This document shows positions 38,186 to 46,914 of a stretch of DNA of 64,000 nucleotides, piece after piece. The stretch lies in NCBI GenBank assembly GCA_947630485.1, contig CANRHU010000005.1, positions 1 through 64,000 on the forward strand, read 5' to 3'. The notes under the pieces are model-generated. The model ran no database searches and was not told the DNA's origin. It was given only the letters and a program-made list of their open reading frames with translations. The stretch comes from an uncultured Lachnospiraceae bacterium. Its GTDB lineage: Bacteria; Bacillota; Clostridia; Lachnospirales; Lachnospiraceae. Position 1 is the stretch's first letter, and each line of letters begins with the position of its first letter. A program made the translations under genes and the position numbers.

Positions 38186-38806
38186 CTAGACTCTCAGCAT
38201 GAGCTCATTGTAGACGCTCATGAAGAAGGAAACCACCTGTCCGATCAGCGAAAACAGAAGCGTCGCCAGGAAGATGATAATCAGCATGGCTACAAAGGTG
38301 AAGATCATCGTGAGCAGCGTCTTTCCAAAGGTGTAGTTGTGTACCGTCATGATGCCGGTGATCACCAGAAGAGCGAACCACGCGATCCCCAGCCCCAGAA
38401 GCAGGTAGTAGAACGCCTCCTCATCGGCCACCACGAACCGGGAAAGGATGATCCCGATGACGAACGTGAAGATCATCGGCAGCATGGCGTAGCCGGTCAC
38501 GGTCACGATATCTTTAAGCCTCCCCTCGCCGTTCATCAGGCAGGTGATGGACCAGTTTCCGACACAGAACAGCATGAACAGAACGAACACGGACAGCACC
38601 TCCGCGAAGCTGTTGATCGCCATGGGATTGACGAAATTCACCACGAATCCCGCGTACTGCCGGTTGGCGGAGAAGCAGATGCCGAACAGGAATACGAACA
38701 GGATCGCGAGCGGCACGCTGCCCCGGCCCCTGTGGCGGATCTCATAGAAACCGTCCATGGGATGCGCGATGGTATAGAACGCGTATTTCAATTTCTCCTT
38801 AAACAT
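38186..38806 (-). CDS. Yip1-family multi-TM membrane protein
   Basis: YAFYTIAHPMDGFYEIRHRGRGSVPLAILFVFLFGICFS, five or so TM helices. Confidence 0.85.
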   Translation of the reverse strand: MFKEKLKYAFYTIAHPMDGFYEIRHRGRGSVPLAILFVFLFGICFSANRQYAGFVVNFVNPMAINSFAEVLSVFVLFMLFCVGNWSITCLMNGEGRLKDIVTVTGYAMLPMIFTFVIGIILSRFVVADEEAFYYLLLGLGIAWFALLVITGIMTVHNYTFGKTLLTMIFTFVAMLIIIFLATLLFSLIGQVVSFFMSVYNELMLRV

Positions 38807-40295
38807 GGCTCACCCTCCTCTCCCCGCGTCTCAGAAGCACCTTCTTTTTCAGAACCTTATTCCATACAACGATAAGCACTGCCAGGACGATCACCAGCGT
38901 CAGTATAGCGTTCAGATGATCCTTGAGGATCTCATTGCGGTAGCGTTTCCAGGCGATGGAATAATACTGCTTGTTGTTGCCGATCTTAAAGCAGCGCATG
39001 GCCTCTTTGTTGTCGCCGGCCGCCAGATAGCTCTTGCCGATGCCGGTGTAGGCCAGCTCGAAGTTGGAATCCAGCTTCAGCACTTCCTTCCAGCACTCCA
39101 CGGCCTGAACCTCATCGCCGTCGTAGCGCAGGCCCACGGCCTGATTGATCAGACTGCCGTAAGCGGTGGGCTTGAACAGATCGATCAGGTTCTTATTGGA
39201 ATCCAGCACCAGCACCTGCTCGCCGATGGTGTCGATCGCTACCGGCGTCGTAAAGGTTCCCTCCTGGCTTCCCATGCCGCCGAAGATATAAAGCAGGTTG
39301 CCCTCATGGTCGTAGGTAAAAATACGTCCGCGGGAAGAATCCAGAATGGAGTAAATGCCCTGATTCCTGACCGCCACGTCCACAATGCGGGACGCGCCGG
39401 AGTACGCGCCGGAGAGTCTCCAGTCCAGATCGCCGGACAGAGGAACCGACGTCTGCTGGATCACGTCCTCGCCGCTGGGATTTAAGCGGCGAACCGACTG
39501 CTGGCCCTCCGAATCCACGTTGGTGGCGTAGACGAAGCCGTCCTCGTCGATCTCCATGCCCGTAAACTCGGTGGGGATGAACAGCTGCTGCCTCGCCCTC
39601 TGCTCTCTCGTGGAGAACCGCCGCCAGAAGATCTGCCAGGGCGAGATCTGGACTTTGATCGTTCCGGTAAATCCGATAAACTGCCCTGCCTCGTCGAAGG
39701 CCATGATGCCCTCGAACTGGTTCTGGGCGATTACGTAGACGCGGTCCGCGTAGTCCACCGCCACTTTGAGGGGTGTGAACACATACCCTTCCGCCAGTAC
39801 ATCCGACTGGGGATTCTCGATGATCTGCACCAGCTTATCGTCGCCGTCCAGCTCCACGACGCGGTTTTTGCCGGAGTCGGCGATGTAGAGGTTCCCGCTC
39901 ATGGATTTATACACGCCCTGGGGCGAGGAGAAATGATCCTCGGTCCCGCCATTGTCAAAGGAGTCGATGACCCGCACCAGCTTCATCGAGGAATCCAGAA
40001 CGACCACCCGGCTGTTGCCGGTATCGGCGACGTAGACGTTGCCGTCCTCGTCGGTGTTCAGATCCTGGGGACTTAAGAAATCGCCGCATCCGATCTTCGC
40101 CCCGGTCAGGGCGCCGTCCGGAATATAGGCCGCCGGCGTGTATTTGATATCCTCATAGTAATCGTAGGTATAAGTCTCATACGGTACGTTCTGCCCGGCA
40201 AACGCTGTCTGAACGCTCAGATCCGAGGCGCACAGGGCGAAGGCAAAGGCCGCGGCAGACGCCGCTTTCACGATCCGATTTATTCTCTTTCTCAT
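38799..40295 (-). CDS. exported NHL beta-propeller + TPR protein with C-terminal TM anchor
   Basis: Signal peptide; NHL repeats LNTDEDGNVYVADTGNSRVVVLD, VYKSMSGNLYIADSGKNRVVELD; TPR EVLKLDSNFELAYTGIGKSYLAAGDNKEAMRCFKIG; TM LNAILTLVIVLAVLIVVW. Confidence 0.88.
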   Translation of the reverse strand: MRKRINRIVKAASAAAFAFALCASDLSVQTAFAGQNVPYETYTYDYYEDIKYTPAAYIPDGALTGAKIGCGDFLSPQDLNTDEDGNVYVADTGNSRVVVLDSSMKLVRVIDSFDNGGTEDHFSSPQGVYKSMSGNLYIADSGKNRVVELDGDDKLVQIIENPQSDVLAEGYVFTPLKVAVDYADRVYVIAQNQFEGIMAFDEAGQFIGFTGTIKVQISPWQIFWRRFSTREQRARQQLFIPTEFTGMEIDEDGFVYATNVDSEGQQSVRRLNPSGEDVIQQTSVPLSGDLDWRLSGAYSGASRIVDVAVRNQGIYSILDSSRGRIFTYDHEGNLLYIFGGMGSQEGTFTTPVAIDTIGEQVLVLDSNKNLIDLFKPTAYGSLINQAVGLRYDGDEVQAVECWKEVLKLDSNFELAYTGIGKSYLAAGDNKEAMRCFKIGNNKQYYSIAWKRYRNEILKDHLNAILTLVIVLAVLIVVWNKVLKKKVLLRRGERRVSHV

Positions 40296-40307
40296 CTTCC
40301 GCCCTCC

Positions 40308-41204
40308 TTAATCCTTCATACCGGATGTGGTCATGGTCTCGATGATGTTGCTCTGGCAGATAATGAAGAATGTGATCGGGATGGCCGCGATGATCAGCTG
40401 AACCACCGCGCCGGCTCCCTGCCTGGCAACACCGCCGCCTACGATCTGATACAGGGCGTACTGGAGAGGCTTTAACTGCTCGCTTCGCAGGAACCCGCTT
40501 CCGGTGTTCGCCCACAGGGACTGGAACTGGAAGATCGCCAGCGTCAGCCATGCGGGCTTCACGTTCGGCATGACGATAGTGAAGAAGATCTTAAATTCAC
40601 CGGCGCCGTCAAGCCTTGCGGATTCGATCAGGGAATCCGGCAGCTGCTCCATGAACTGCTTCATCAGGTAGAGTCCTAAGCCGTACGCGAACGCCGGAAG
40701 CACCACCGCCAGGTAGGTGTTATTGATCCCCAGCCAGGAAATGATCATGTAGTTGGGGATGGCCGTCACGTTGTAGGAGAACATCAGGGACAGCACGACC
40801 ATCTGGAACAGGAATTTCTTCCCGGGGAACTGCCATTTCGCCAGCGGGTAAGCCGCCAGGGACGCGCAGAGCACGTGCCCCACGGTGCCGCATCCGGTGA
40901 TGATGATCGTATTCAGGATGTACCTGGTAAACGGTACCCAGGAACTGCTCATCAGCACGTACAGGTCGCCGAAGTTGTCAAAGGACGGGTTGCGTACGAA
41001 GATCTGCGGTGGGAAACGGAACAGCTCATCCAGCGGCTTAAAGGCGTTGTTGATGATCATGACAAGCGGCAGCGCCATGAACACGCCGCAGATGCCCATC
41101 AGCACGAACAGGATCGTGTTGCCCGCCATGGAGCGGTTCAGCTGCTTCTGTTTATGCTTGCGAAACAGCCTGCGTTTTGCTTTCGCTTCTGCCATATCAC
41201 TCAC
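40308..41204 (-). CDS. carbohydrate ABC transporter permease (MalG-like)
   Basis: GNTILFVLMGICGVFMALPLVMIINNAFKPLDE, EAA-like loop LIESARLDGAGEFKIFFTIVMPNVKP. Confidence 0.93.
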   Translation of the reverse strand: MSDMAEAKAKRRLFRKHKQKQLNRSMAGNTILFVLMGICGVFMALPLVMIINNAFKPLDELFRFPPQIFVRNPSFDNFGDLYVLMSSSWVPFTRYILNTIIITGCGTVGHVLCASLAAYPLAKWQFPGKKFLFQMVVLSLMFSYNVTAIPNYMIISWLGINNTYLAVVLPAFAYGLGLYLMKQFMEQLPDSLIESARLDGAGEFKIFFTIVMPNVKPAWLTLAIFQFQSLWANTGSGFLRSEQLKPLQYALYQIVGGGVARQGAGAVVQLIIAAIPITFFIICQSNIIETMTTSGMKD

Positions 41205-42120
41205 CTACCCTTCGAAGCAGCGTCTGGATCAGCTGGTTGGTGCCTACCATCAGCGCGAACAGGATCGCCGCTATGGCGCAGGCGTAACCCATCTCGTACC
41301 GGGTGCCGCTGCCGTAATCCATCAGGTGTGTGACAATGGTCGCGCCGGAATAGTTGACGCTGGGGTTGCCGGCCAGGTTGATGGAGATATCGGCCACCGC
41401 GAAGGACTGGGTGATCTGCATGACCGCGCCGAACATCAGCTGGGGCCGCATGGACGGAAGCGTGATGTACCACAGCTCCTGCCACCGGTTCTTGATGCCG
41501 TCCATGGCTCCGGCCTCGAACAGGCTCTTATCCACGGTCTGAAGACCTGCGATGAATGTCAGGAAACCGGTGCCGAGACTCAGCCACAGCTGGACGACGA
41601 TCAGTATGGGTAAGACGTATTTCTCCGTCTGCATCCACTGGATCGGCGCGTAGGTGAACGCCCACTTCATCAGCCAGCCGTTTAAGTAGCCGTAGCGGTC
41701 GCCGGAGATGATGATGGACCAGACCATGAACGCGTTGCCGGAAATGGACGGCGCGTAGAAGATCAGGGTCAGGAAGGCGCGGAGCTTTCCTTTGAACTCA
41801 TTGATGATCCAGGCGAACAGAAAGCACATCATGTAGCTTAACGGGCCTGTGATCACGGCGAAGATGATCGTGTTCTTAAACGCCTTCTTAAACACGTCGT
41901 CGTCCAGGATCAGCTTGATATAATTCTTCCACCCCACAAAATGGGGAACCTCCAGCATGTTGAAATCGGTGAAGCTGATGACCACCGACGCAGCCACAGG
42001 AAGCACGGTAAAAATGAAGAACAGGATAAAGTAGGGGGCCAGCATTACGTAACAGGTCCGGCACCGGTGCAGATCCTCCTTCAGATACTGCCATTTCGTC
42101 TTATGTTCCATCCTGGTCAC
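41197..42120 (-). CDS. sugar ABC transporter permease (MalF-like)
   Basis: CYVMLAPYFILFFIFTVLPVAASVVISFTDFNM, LFEAGAMDGIKNRWQELWYITLPSMRP. Confidence 0.93.
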   Translation of the reverse strand: MTRMEHKTKWQYLKEDLHRCRTCYVMLAPYFILFFIFTVLPVAASVVISFTDFNMLEVPHFVGWKNYIKLILDDDVFKKAFKNTIIFAVITGPLSYMMCFLFAWIINEFKGKLRAFLTLIFYAPSISGNAFMVWSIIISGDRYGYLNGWLMKWAFTYAPIQWMQTEKYVLPILIVVQLWLSLGTGFLTFIAGLQTVDKSLFEAGAMDGIKNRWQELWYITLPSMRPQLMFGAVMQITQSFAVADISINLAGNPSVNYSGATIVTHLMDYGSGTRYEMGYACAIAAILFALMVGTNQLIQTLLRRVGE

Positions 42121-42123
42121 CTC

Positions 42124-45100
42124 CTAATTCAGAGCGCCGGCTGATATCGGCTTCTCTTTCATACCTGCGAGATCAAGTGCTGCAATCTTAAATCCGGCGG
42201 GAGCCGCGGCTTCCGACAGGCCTGAACTGCTGCCTGCCTGCGCCTCCGCCGAGCCAGAACCTTCCGGAGCGGCCGCGGCACTCTGCGTACCGCCTGCCGC
42301 ATCCTGCTCCTCCAGGTCCTCCGCGGTCGCCATGCCGAACTCCTGGCGCTTGCCGGTGATCTCGGCGTTGATGTACTCGATGTACTCGTTCATGGCCTCG
42401 CGGGGCTGCATCTTCTTGTCCGCGTCGGCCGCCACCACCGCGTAGAACGCGTTGTTCACATTTCTCCATGTGAAGTAGCTGCCGGGCACCTGGCGGATGC
42501 CCTTCACGTTGTTCAGCTGCTCTTCCAGCGCCTCGTAATCATCTGACGGCCAGGGGAGATTGCCGAAGGCTTCCACATTCGCCGTAGGATACCGGGCCGC
42601 CTCGCCCATCAGGCCTTCCATCTCTTTGCCGTAGGAGGTCTGAGTCTCTCCGGACAGCCACCATTTCATGAATTCCCAGGCAGCGGCCTTGTCCTTGCTG
42701 CCGTTCATCATCATGCAGGCCAGGCCGGTGCTGGCGGAAATGTTATTGATCGTACCGTCCTCCTGCTCAACGCCCGGCAGTGTGGTAAAGCCCCACAGAC
42801 CCTTGATATCCGGAGCGGATACCTCCAGGACGTTGTAAGTCGTGTAGTCGGCGATGATGATCGGCGATTCGCCGGTACGGAACCGCTGCTCCACGCTGGT
42901 GGCGCGGTCCAGCTTGTAATCGGTGTAATACTCGCAGTAGGTCTTAAAGGCGTTGATCGAAGCCTCGGAATCCAAAGCCGACTTCGTGCCCTCCTCGTTG
43001 TACAGTTCGCCGCCGTGCTGGAACAGAAGGCTGGTAAACGTCAGCTCCGACGGAAGCATGCCCACGCTCATCTGGTTCTTGGACAGCTCCGAGATGACTA
43101 CCTTCATCTCATCCCAGGTCTTCGGCACCTCGATGCCGAGCTCATTTAAAATGTCCTTGCGGTAGAACATCATCTCGAAGTTCTGTGTCTCCGGCAGCGC
43201 GTAGAGGGAGCCGTCAAAGGAGAACTGTTCCAGGGCGCTGGAGCGGAACCGCGACGCCACCTCTTCCCAGTCGGGGAAAGTGCTTAAGTCCACCGCGGCG
43301 CTTCGCAGTCCGTAGTTGACCGGAAGATCGTTGCCGCTGCCGGTGGTGCCGGTGGAGGAGGTAACCACCGCACCGCCGCCGTTGGCCACCTGCAGCGCCA
43401 CGTCCGGGCCCTGTCCGGCCAGGGACGCCTGCAGCAGGGTGTTCATATCTACCAGCATGACGTTGACATTGATATTGGTCTTCGGCGTGAACGTCTCGTC
43501 CACCAGGGCCTTGATCACGTTGGCCTGGTCACGGCCGCTGCCGACCCACACGGTGATCGTGCGGGAGTCCTCGCCTTCCTCAGCGATATTGCCGATGGCG
43601 TTGTAATCGACGATAAAGGAATAGTAAAGTTTTTTGAACTCATGGCCCAGCTTGCTTAAGAACGAATTCTTCGTCTTCGGCAGATCCTGGTCCGGGGACA
43701 GGACGTAAATAGCGTCCAGCTGCAGCGGCTGGGACTGGGCGTTGGAGATCCAGGTGCCCAGGGCGCTGACGTTGGTCTTAAAGTCGCCGACCATCTTGGT
43801 GACCTTCTCCGTGTCCTTTACAATGTCCTGCAGCTGGTCGCGCATGGTGATGATCACGTTTTCCTCGCTGCCCCGAACATTTAACGTTTCCAGCTTCGCC
43901 AGGATCGCGTCCAGATCGTTCTTGATCTCCGTCAGGTTCCCGGTCAGGGTCGGGAGACGCTTCTCAATCTGGTAGTCGCGGTACTCATCCGGCGCCACGC
44001 CGGTAATACGGATGATGCTGCGGTACGTGCTGTTCAGCTTCGTCACCACGTTCTGCACATCGTTTACCACCTGGGCGAAATCGCCCAGTACCACCTGCAT
44101 TTTTAAGGAGTGACGGCCGGCCGTCAGATAGAAGCGGTACGCCTCGCCGTCGCTGTCCGCAAGCTTCATCATCTTCCAGTCGCCGTCGTATGTAAATCCA
44201 TAATGATCCATCTCGCTGAACGGAACCACGTCGTCAATCATGATCTTGCGGGATACGTAGATACCCTTGACGAAGTTCTGCTTGGCGTGAAGGGCAATAT
44301 TGTAGAAACCGTCCTCCGGCACGTCGAACTCCCACTCGATCCACTGGCCCGTATGGCTCCAGCCGTTTCCGCCGATGGTGTTGTTCTTAAGCGCCCTCGC
44401 GCTGTAGGGAAGGATCGCCGGAGAAGACTGGTCCTGCGTCGGATAGAGCATGCTGGATGATTTCTTCTGCGCGTATTCGGCCTGCAGCTCGATGGTCCGT
44501 CCCGCGGTGTCCTTTGCCCCCGACGCCTGCCAGGCGGCAAGCTGATCCGCGTAGCTTAAGGTATCGGGCTCATTCTTAAGGATCAGGCTGCCGATGACCA
44601 TGGGTTCCCTCTGGGAAACGACAGTGATTGTGTGGCTCCCGGCCTCCAGATAAACGCTTAAAGGCTCTACCACGTAGCCGTCCACGTCGTAGAGCTGACT
44701 GGTGACCCACTCCGGCGCTTCGATCTGGGTAGGCTTCAGATCATTCCCCTGATTGTCCGATTCCCACTCATTCACAGAATTGACCCAGACGCGGGAGAAT
44801 TCCACCTCGGCCATCTGGCGGTACGGCAGCTCGCCGTCCACGAAGAAGCCGCGCTGGATGGAAGAACCGTTGCCCTCGACCGGATAATAGGTCAGCGCAA
44901 GCTGGTACATGCCGGATGTACGGATGTCCACCTGGTACTCGACCATACCGGTGTCATAGGTATAGACGGATTTTCCCGCCCTGCCCATGTAGTCCGTGAG
45001 AATCTCCGGCGCTTCTTTTCCTTCGCTGCGCACGAAGTCGCCGCCTTCGATCTCATAGACATCTTCCGGCCAGACGCTGTCCGGGTACTGAGCCTGGTAT

Positions 45101-45279
45101 TCCTCATAGTCCTGGTACTCAGCGGTGTAGTTGAGCACGTCCTTATAATCCTCCAGGGACTTGTCTGTCGCGGCGCGGGCGGTCATACCGACACTGCCAT
45201 ACCCGCTCAGACACAGGGCTGCAAGGAAGACGCCGGCCGCGAAAAGACATGTCTGGCTTTTCTGTAACCGTTTCATCAT
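42124..45279 (-). CDS. CBM-like x2 + helical stalk + SBP_bac_1 fusion (extracellular solute-binding protein)
   Basis: Signal peptide; two beta-sandwich ligand-binding-like domains (TGMVEYQVDIRTSGMYQLALTYYPVEG; GQWIEWEFDVPEDGFYNIALHAKQ); helical region; SBP domain (RTITVWVGSGRDQANVIKALVDETFTPKTNINVNV...LYALPETQNFEMMFYRKDILNELG). Confidence 0.88.
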   Translation of the reverse strand: MMKRLQKSQTCLFAAGVFLAALCLSGYGSVGMTARAATDKSLEDYKDVLNYTAEYQDYEEYQAQYPDSVWPEDVYEIEGGDFVRSEGKEAPEILTDYMGRAGKSVYTYDTGMVEYQVDIRTSGMYQLALTYYPVEGNGSSIQRGFFVDGELPYRQMAEVEFSRVWVNSVNEWESDNQGNDLKPTQIEAPEWVTSQLYDVDGYVVEPLSVYLEAGSHTITVVSQREPMVIGSLILKNEPDTLSYADQLAAWQASGAKDTAGRTIELQAEYAQKKSSSMLYPTQDQSSPAILPYSARALKNNTIGGNGWSHTGQWIEWEFDVPEDGFYNIALHAKQNFVKGIYVSRKIMIDDVVPFSEMDHYGFTYDGDWKMMKLADSDGEAYRFYLTAGRHSLKMQVVLGDFAQVVNDVQNVVTKLNSTYRSIIRITGVAPDEYRDYQIEKRLPTLTGNLTEIKNDLDAILAKLETLNVRGSEENVIITMRDQLQDIVKDTEKVTKMVGDFKTNVSALGTWISNAQSQPLQLDAIYVLSPDQDLPKTKNSFLSKLGHEFKKLYYSFIVDYNAIGNIAEEGEDSRTITVWVGSGRDQANVIKALVDETFTPKTNINVNVMLVDMNTLLQASLAGQGPDVALQVANGGGAVVTSSTGTTGSGNDLPVNYGLRSAAVDLSTFPDWEEVASRFRSSALEQFSFDGSLYALPETQNFEMMFYRKDILNELGIEVPKTWDEMKVVISELSKNQMSVGMLPSELTFTSLLFQHGGELYNEEGTKSALDSEASINAFKTYCEYYTDYKLDRATSVEQRFRTGESPIIIADYTTYNVLEVSAPDIKGLWGFTTLPGVEQEDGTINNISASTGLACMMMNGSKDKAAAWEFMKWWLSGETQTSYGKEMEGLMGEAARYPTANVEAFGNLPWPSDDYEALEEQLNNVKGIRQVPGSYFTWRNVNNAFYAVVAADADKKMQPREAMNEYIEYINAEITGKRQEFGMATAEDLEEQDAAGGTQSAAAAPEGSGSAEAQAGSSSGLSEAAAPAGFKIAALDLAGMKEKPISAGALN

Positions 45280-45329
45280 CCTCCATTTCCTCCTATTAAA
45301 GAATTAATTAACTTATTGCTTTATTATTA

Positions 45330-45358
45330 ATTGTATATTTAACCATTTGTTTTGTCAA
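45330..45358 (-). promoter_or_regulatory. sigma-A promoter for the transporter operon
   Basis: Minus strand TTGACA-17 bp-TACAAT. Confidence 0.75.
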
Positions 45359-45605
45359 TACTTAAGTTGGTTTTCAGCACATTGTATATTTATGTGGTAA
45401 TTTTTTGTAGAAAACGCACTATTCATGCAGAGATCCGCTGTCAATTTTCGATTTAAGATGTTCTTGATAAAAAGAACTTTTTGCCGCTTGCATATAGATA
45501 TATATGTTTGGATTTCTTTTACTTAATGCTATATTAATTTCAAACAAAATTAATAACAGAAGATTATATTAAATGCTGACAGTGCTCTGTCATCTCCTTT
45601 CGCAC

Positions 45606-45658
45606 CAAAAAACTGGAGCAGGCGAATCCGGATGAGATTCCGGATTCGCCTGCTCCAG
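45606..45658 (-). terminator. Rho-independent terminator of lacI-family gene
   Basis: 20-bp perfect stem CTGGAGCAGGCGAATCCGGA-N6-TCCGGATTCGCCTGCTCCAG, minus-strand T-tract TTTTTT. Confidence 0.85.
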
Positions 45659-45692
45659 GCATCCATTCTGTAACGATAAAGGAATCCTCTTT

Positions 45693-46676
45693 TTAACGCA
45701 CGCTCCCCTTTTCCACAATGAAACCAGAAACCAGGCTGAGCCTTTCGCGTCCGTTTGGCGACTCGATGCGCCTCATAACTTTCCGCAGGGCGGCATCCGC
45801 CATCCAATGCATATCCACCTCGTAGGTGGTGATATCCCGGTTGGGAAGTCCCGGATACAGATAATTGTCAAAACCGACCACCGAGACATCCTCCGGCACG
45901 CGGTATCCGTTCTCCTTCAGAACATCGATCAGATGACTCGCCACCAGATCGCAGTTGCAGACGAACGCCTCCGGCATATGCTCCGGCAGTTTCAGGACGA
46001 TCTCCCCGTCCTCCTTGCGGTCTTCCATCTGCCATTCTTCAAGGAAAAGCAGCTTATGCTCCAGCACGGAACGGCAGAAACCGCAATAGCGATCCATGAT
46101 GCTGCTGGTCGCATGAATAGAACCCACAAACGCCATCTTGCGAAACCCTTTATTATAAAGATATTCCGTCAGAAGATAGGTACCATAGAAGCCATCGGTA
46201 ATCACCGCGTCGTCAGCCACGTCCTTATAATAGAAATCCATCATGATCACCGGCTGCCTGACCCGATTCCGCAGAACCGCTATATATTCTCTGCTGAGCT
46301 CGCCCATGATAATCAGTCCTTCCACCGCATTTTCCTCGACAAAACGCGGCAGAAGCTGATTCCTCTCCGTTTCCCGCTTGAGAATCTCGGCGCTGACCAT
46401 ACAGTTCAGGTCGGATGCGGCCAGCATCAGCTCCTGATACATTTTCCAATAAAATGTGGTGTAGGTCGCCAGATATCTCTCTGAAATAATAACCCCAATA
46501 TTGCGGAGACTGCCGATATTGCGGCGCTCCTGAAAATACCCCATCTCCCTGGCGGTACTGACCACTTTCTCCCGCATCGCGTCGCTCACCCCGCGCTTGC
46601 CCGTCAGCGCATTGTGCACGGTGACCGCACTGACCCCCAGTTGATCCGCTATGTCCTGCATTCGAACCTTCGCCAT
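45693..46676 (-). CDS. LacI-family transcriptional regulator
   Basis: MAKVRMQDIADQLGVSAVTVHNALTGKRGVSDAMREKVVSTAREMGY; start chosen internal to the ORF call. Confidence 0.94.
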   Translation of the reverse strand: MAKVRMQDIADQLGVSAVTVHNALTGKRGVSDAMREKVVSTAREMGYFQERRNIGSLRNIGVIISERYLATYTTFYWKMYQELMLAASDLNCMVSAEILKRETERNQLLPRFVEENAVEGLIIMGELSREYIAVLRNRVRQPVIMMDFYYKDVADDAVITDGFYGTYLLTEYLYNKGFRKMAFVGSIHATSSIMDRYCGFCRSVLEHKLLFLEEWQMEDRKEDGEIVLKLPEHMPEAFVCNCDLVASHLIDVLKENGYRVPEDVSVVGFDNYLYPGLPNRDITTYEVDMHWMADAALRKVMRRIESPNGRERLSLVSGFIVEKGSVR

Positions 46677-46754
46677 AAAATATCCCCCATACCATACCAT
46701 CCGACCCGGCCCGCCCGAAGCGCGAACTCCAGAATCGATACTTAATTTGCTTAA

Positions 46755-46783
46755 ATTATAGCTTAAAGGTGCATTCTTGTCAA
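46755..46783 (-). promoter_or_regulatory. perfect-consensus sigma-A promoter for lacI-family gene
   Basis: Minus strand TTGACA-17 bp-TATAAT; TTTAAGC direct repeats flank the -10. Confidence 0.8.
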
Positions 46784-46837
46784 ATATATCCTCACAGGCG
46801 ATGCAAAATACGCTGCGGATTGCCTCTTCCGGGCATG

Positions 46838-46864
46838 CAAAAAGCGTGCCGCCGGCACGCTTTC
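46838..46864 (-). terminator. Rho-independent terminator of the giant surface-protein gene
   Basis: AAAGCGTGCC-GCC-GGCACGCTTT with A/T tract. Confidence 0.75.
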
Positions 46865-46914
46865 CGCATGGAAACGATATAATAAAATCACTGACTGTCC
46901 GCACACTTTATTGC

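Noticed and set aside
45400-45600. Possible riboswitch or sRNA in the AT-rich leader
   Set aside because: No recognisable conserved riboswitch motif by eye; noted only as a region to scan.
45613-45658. 20-bp perfect inverted repeat as an operator or IS end
   Set aside because: The minus-strand T-tract right after it and its position after the lacI-type gene fit a terminator better.
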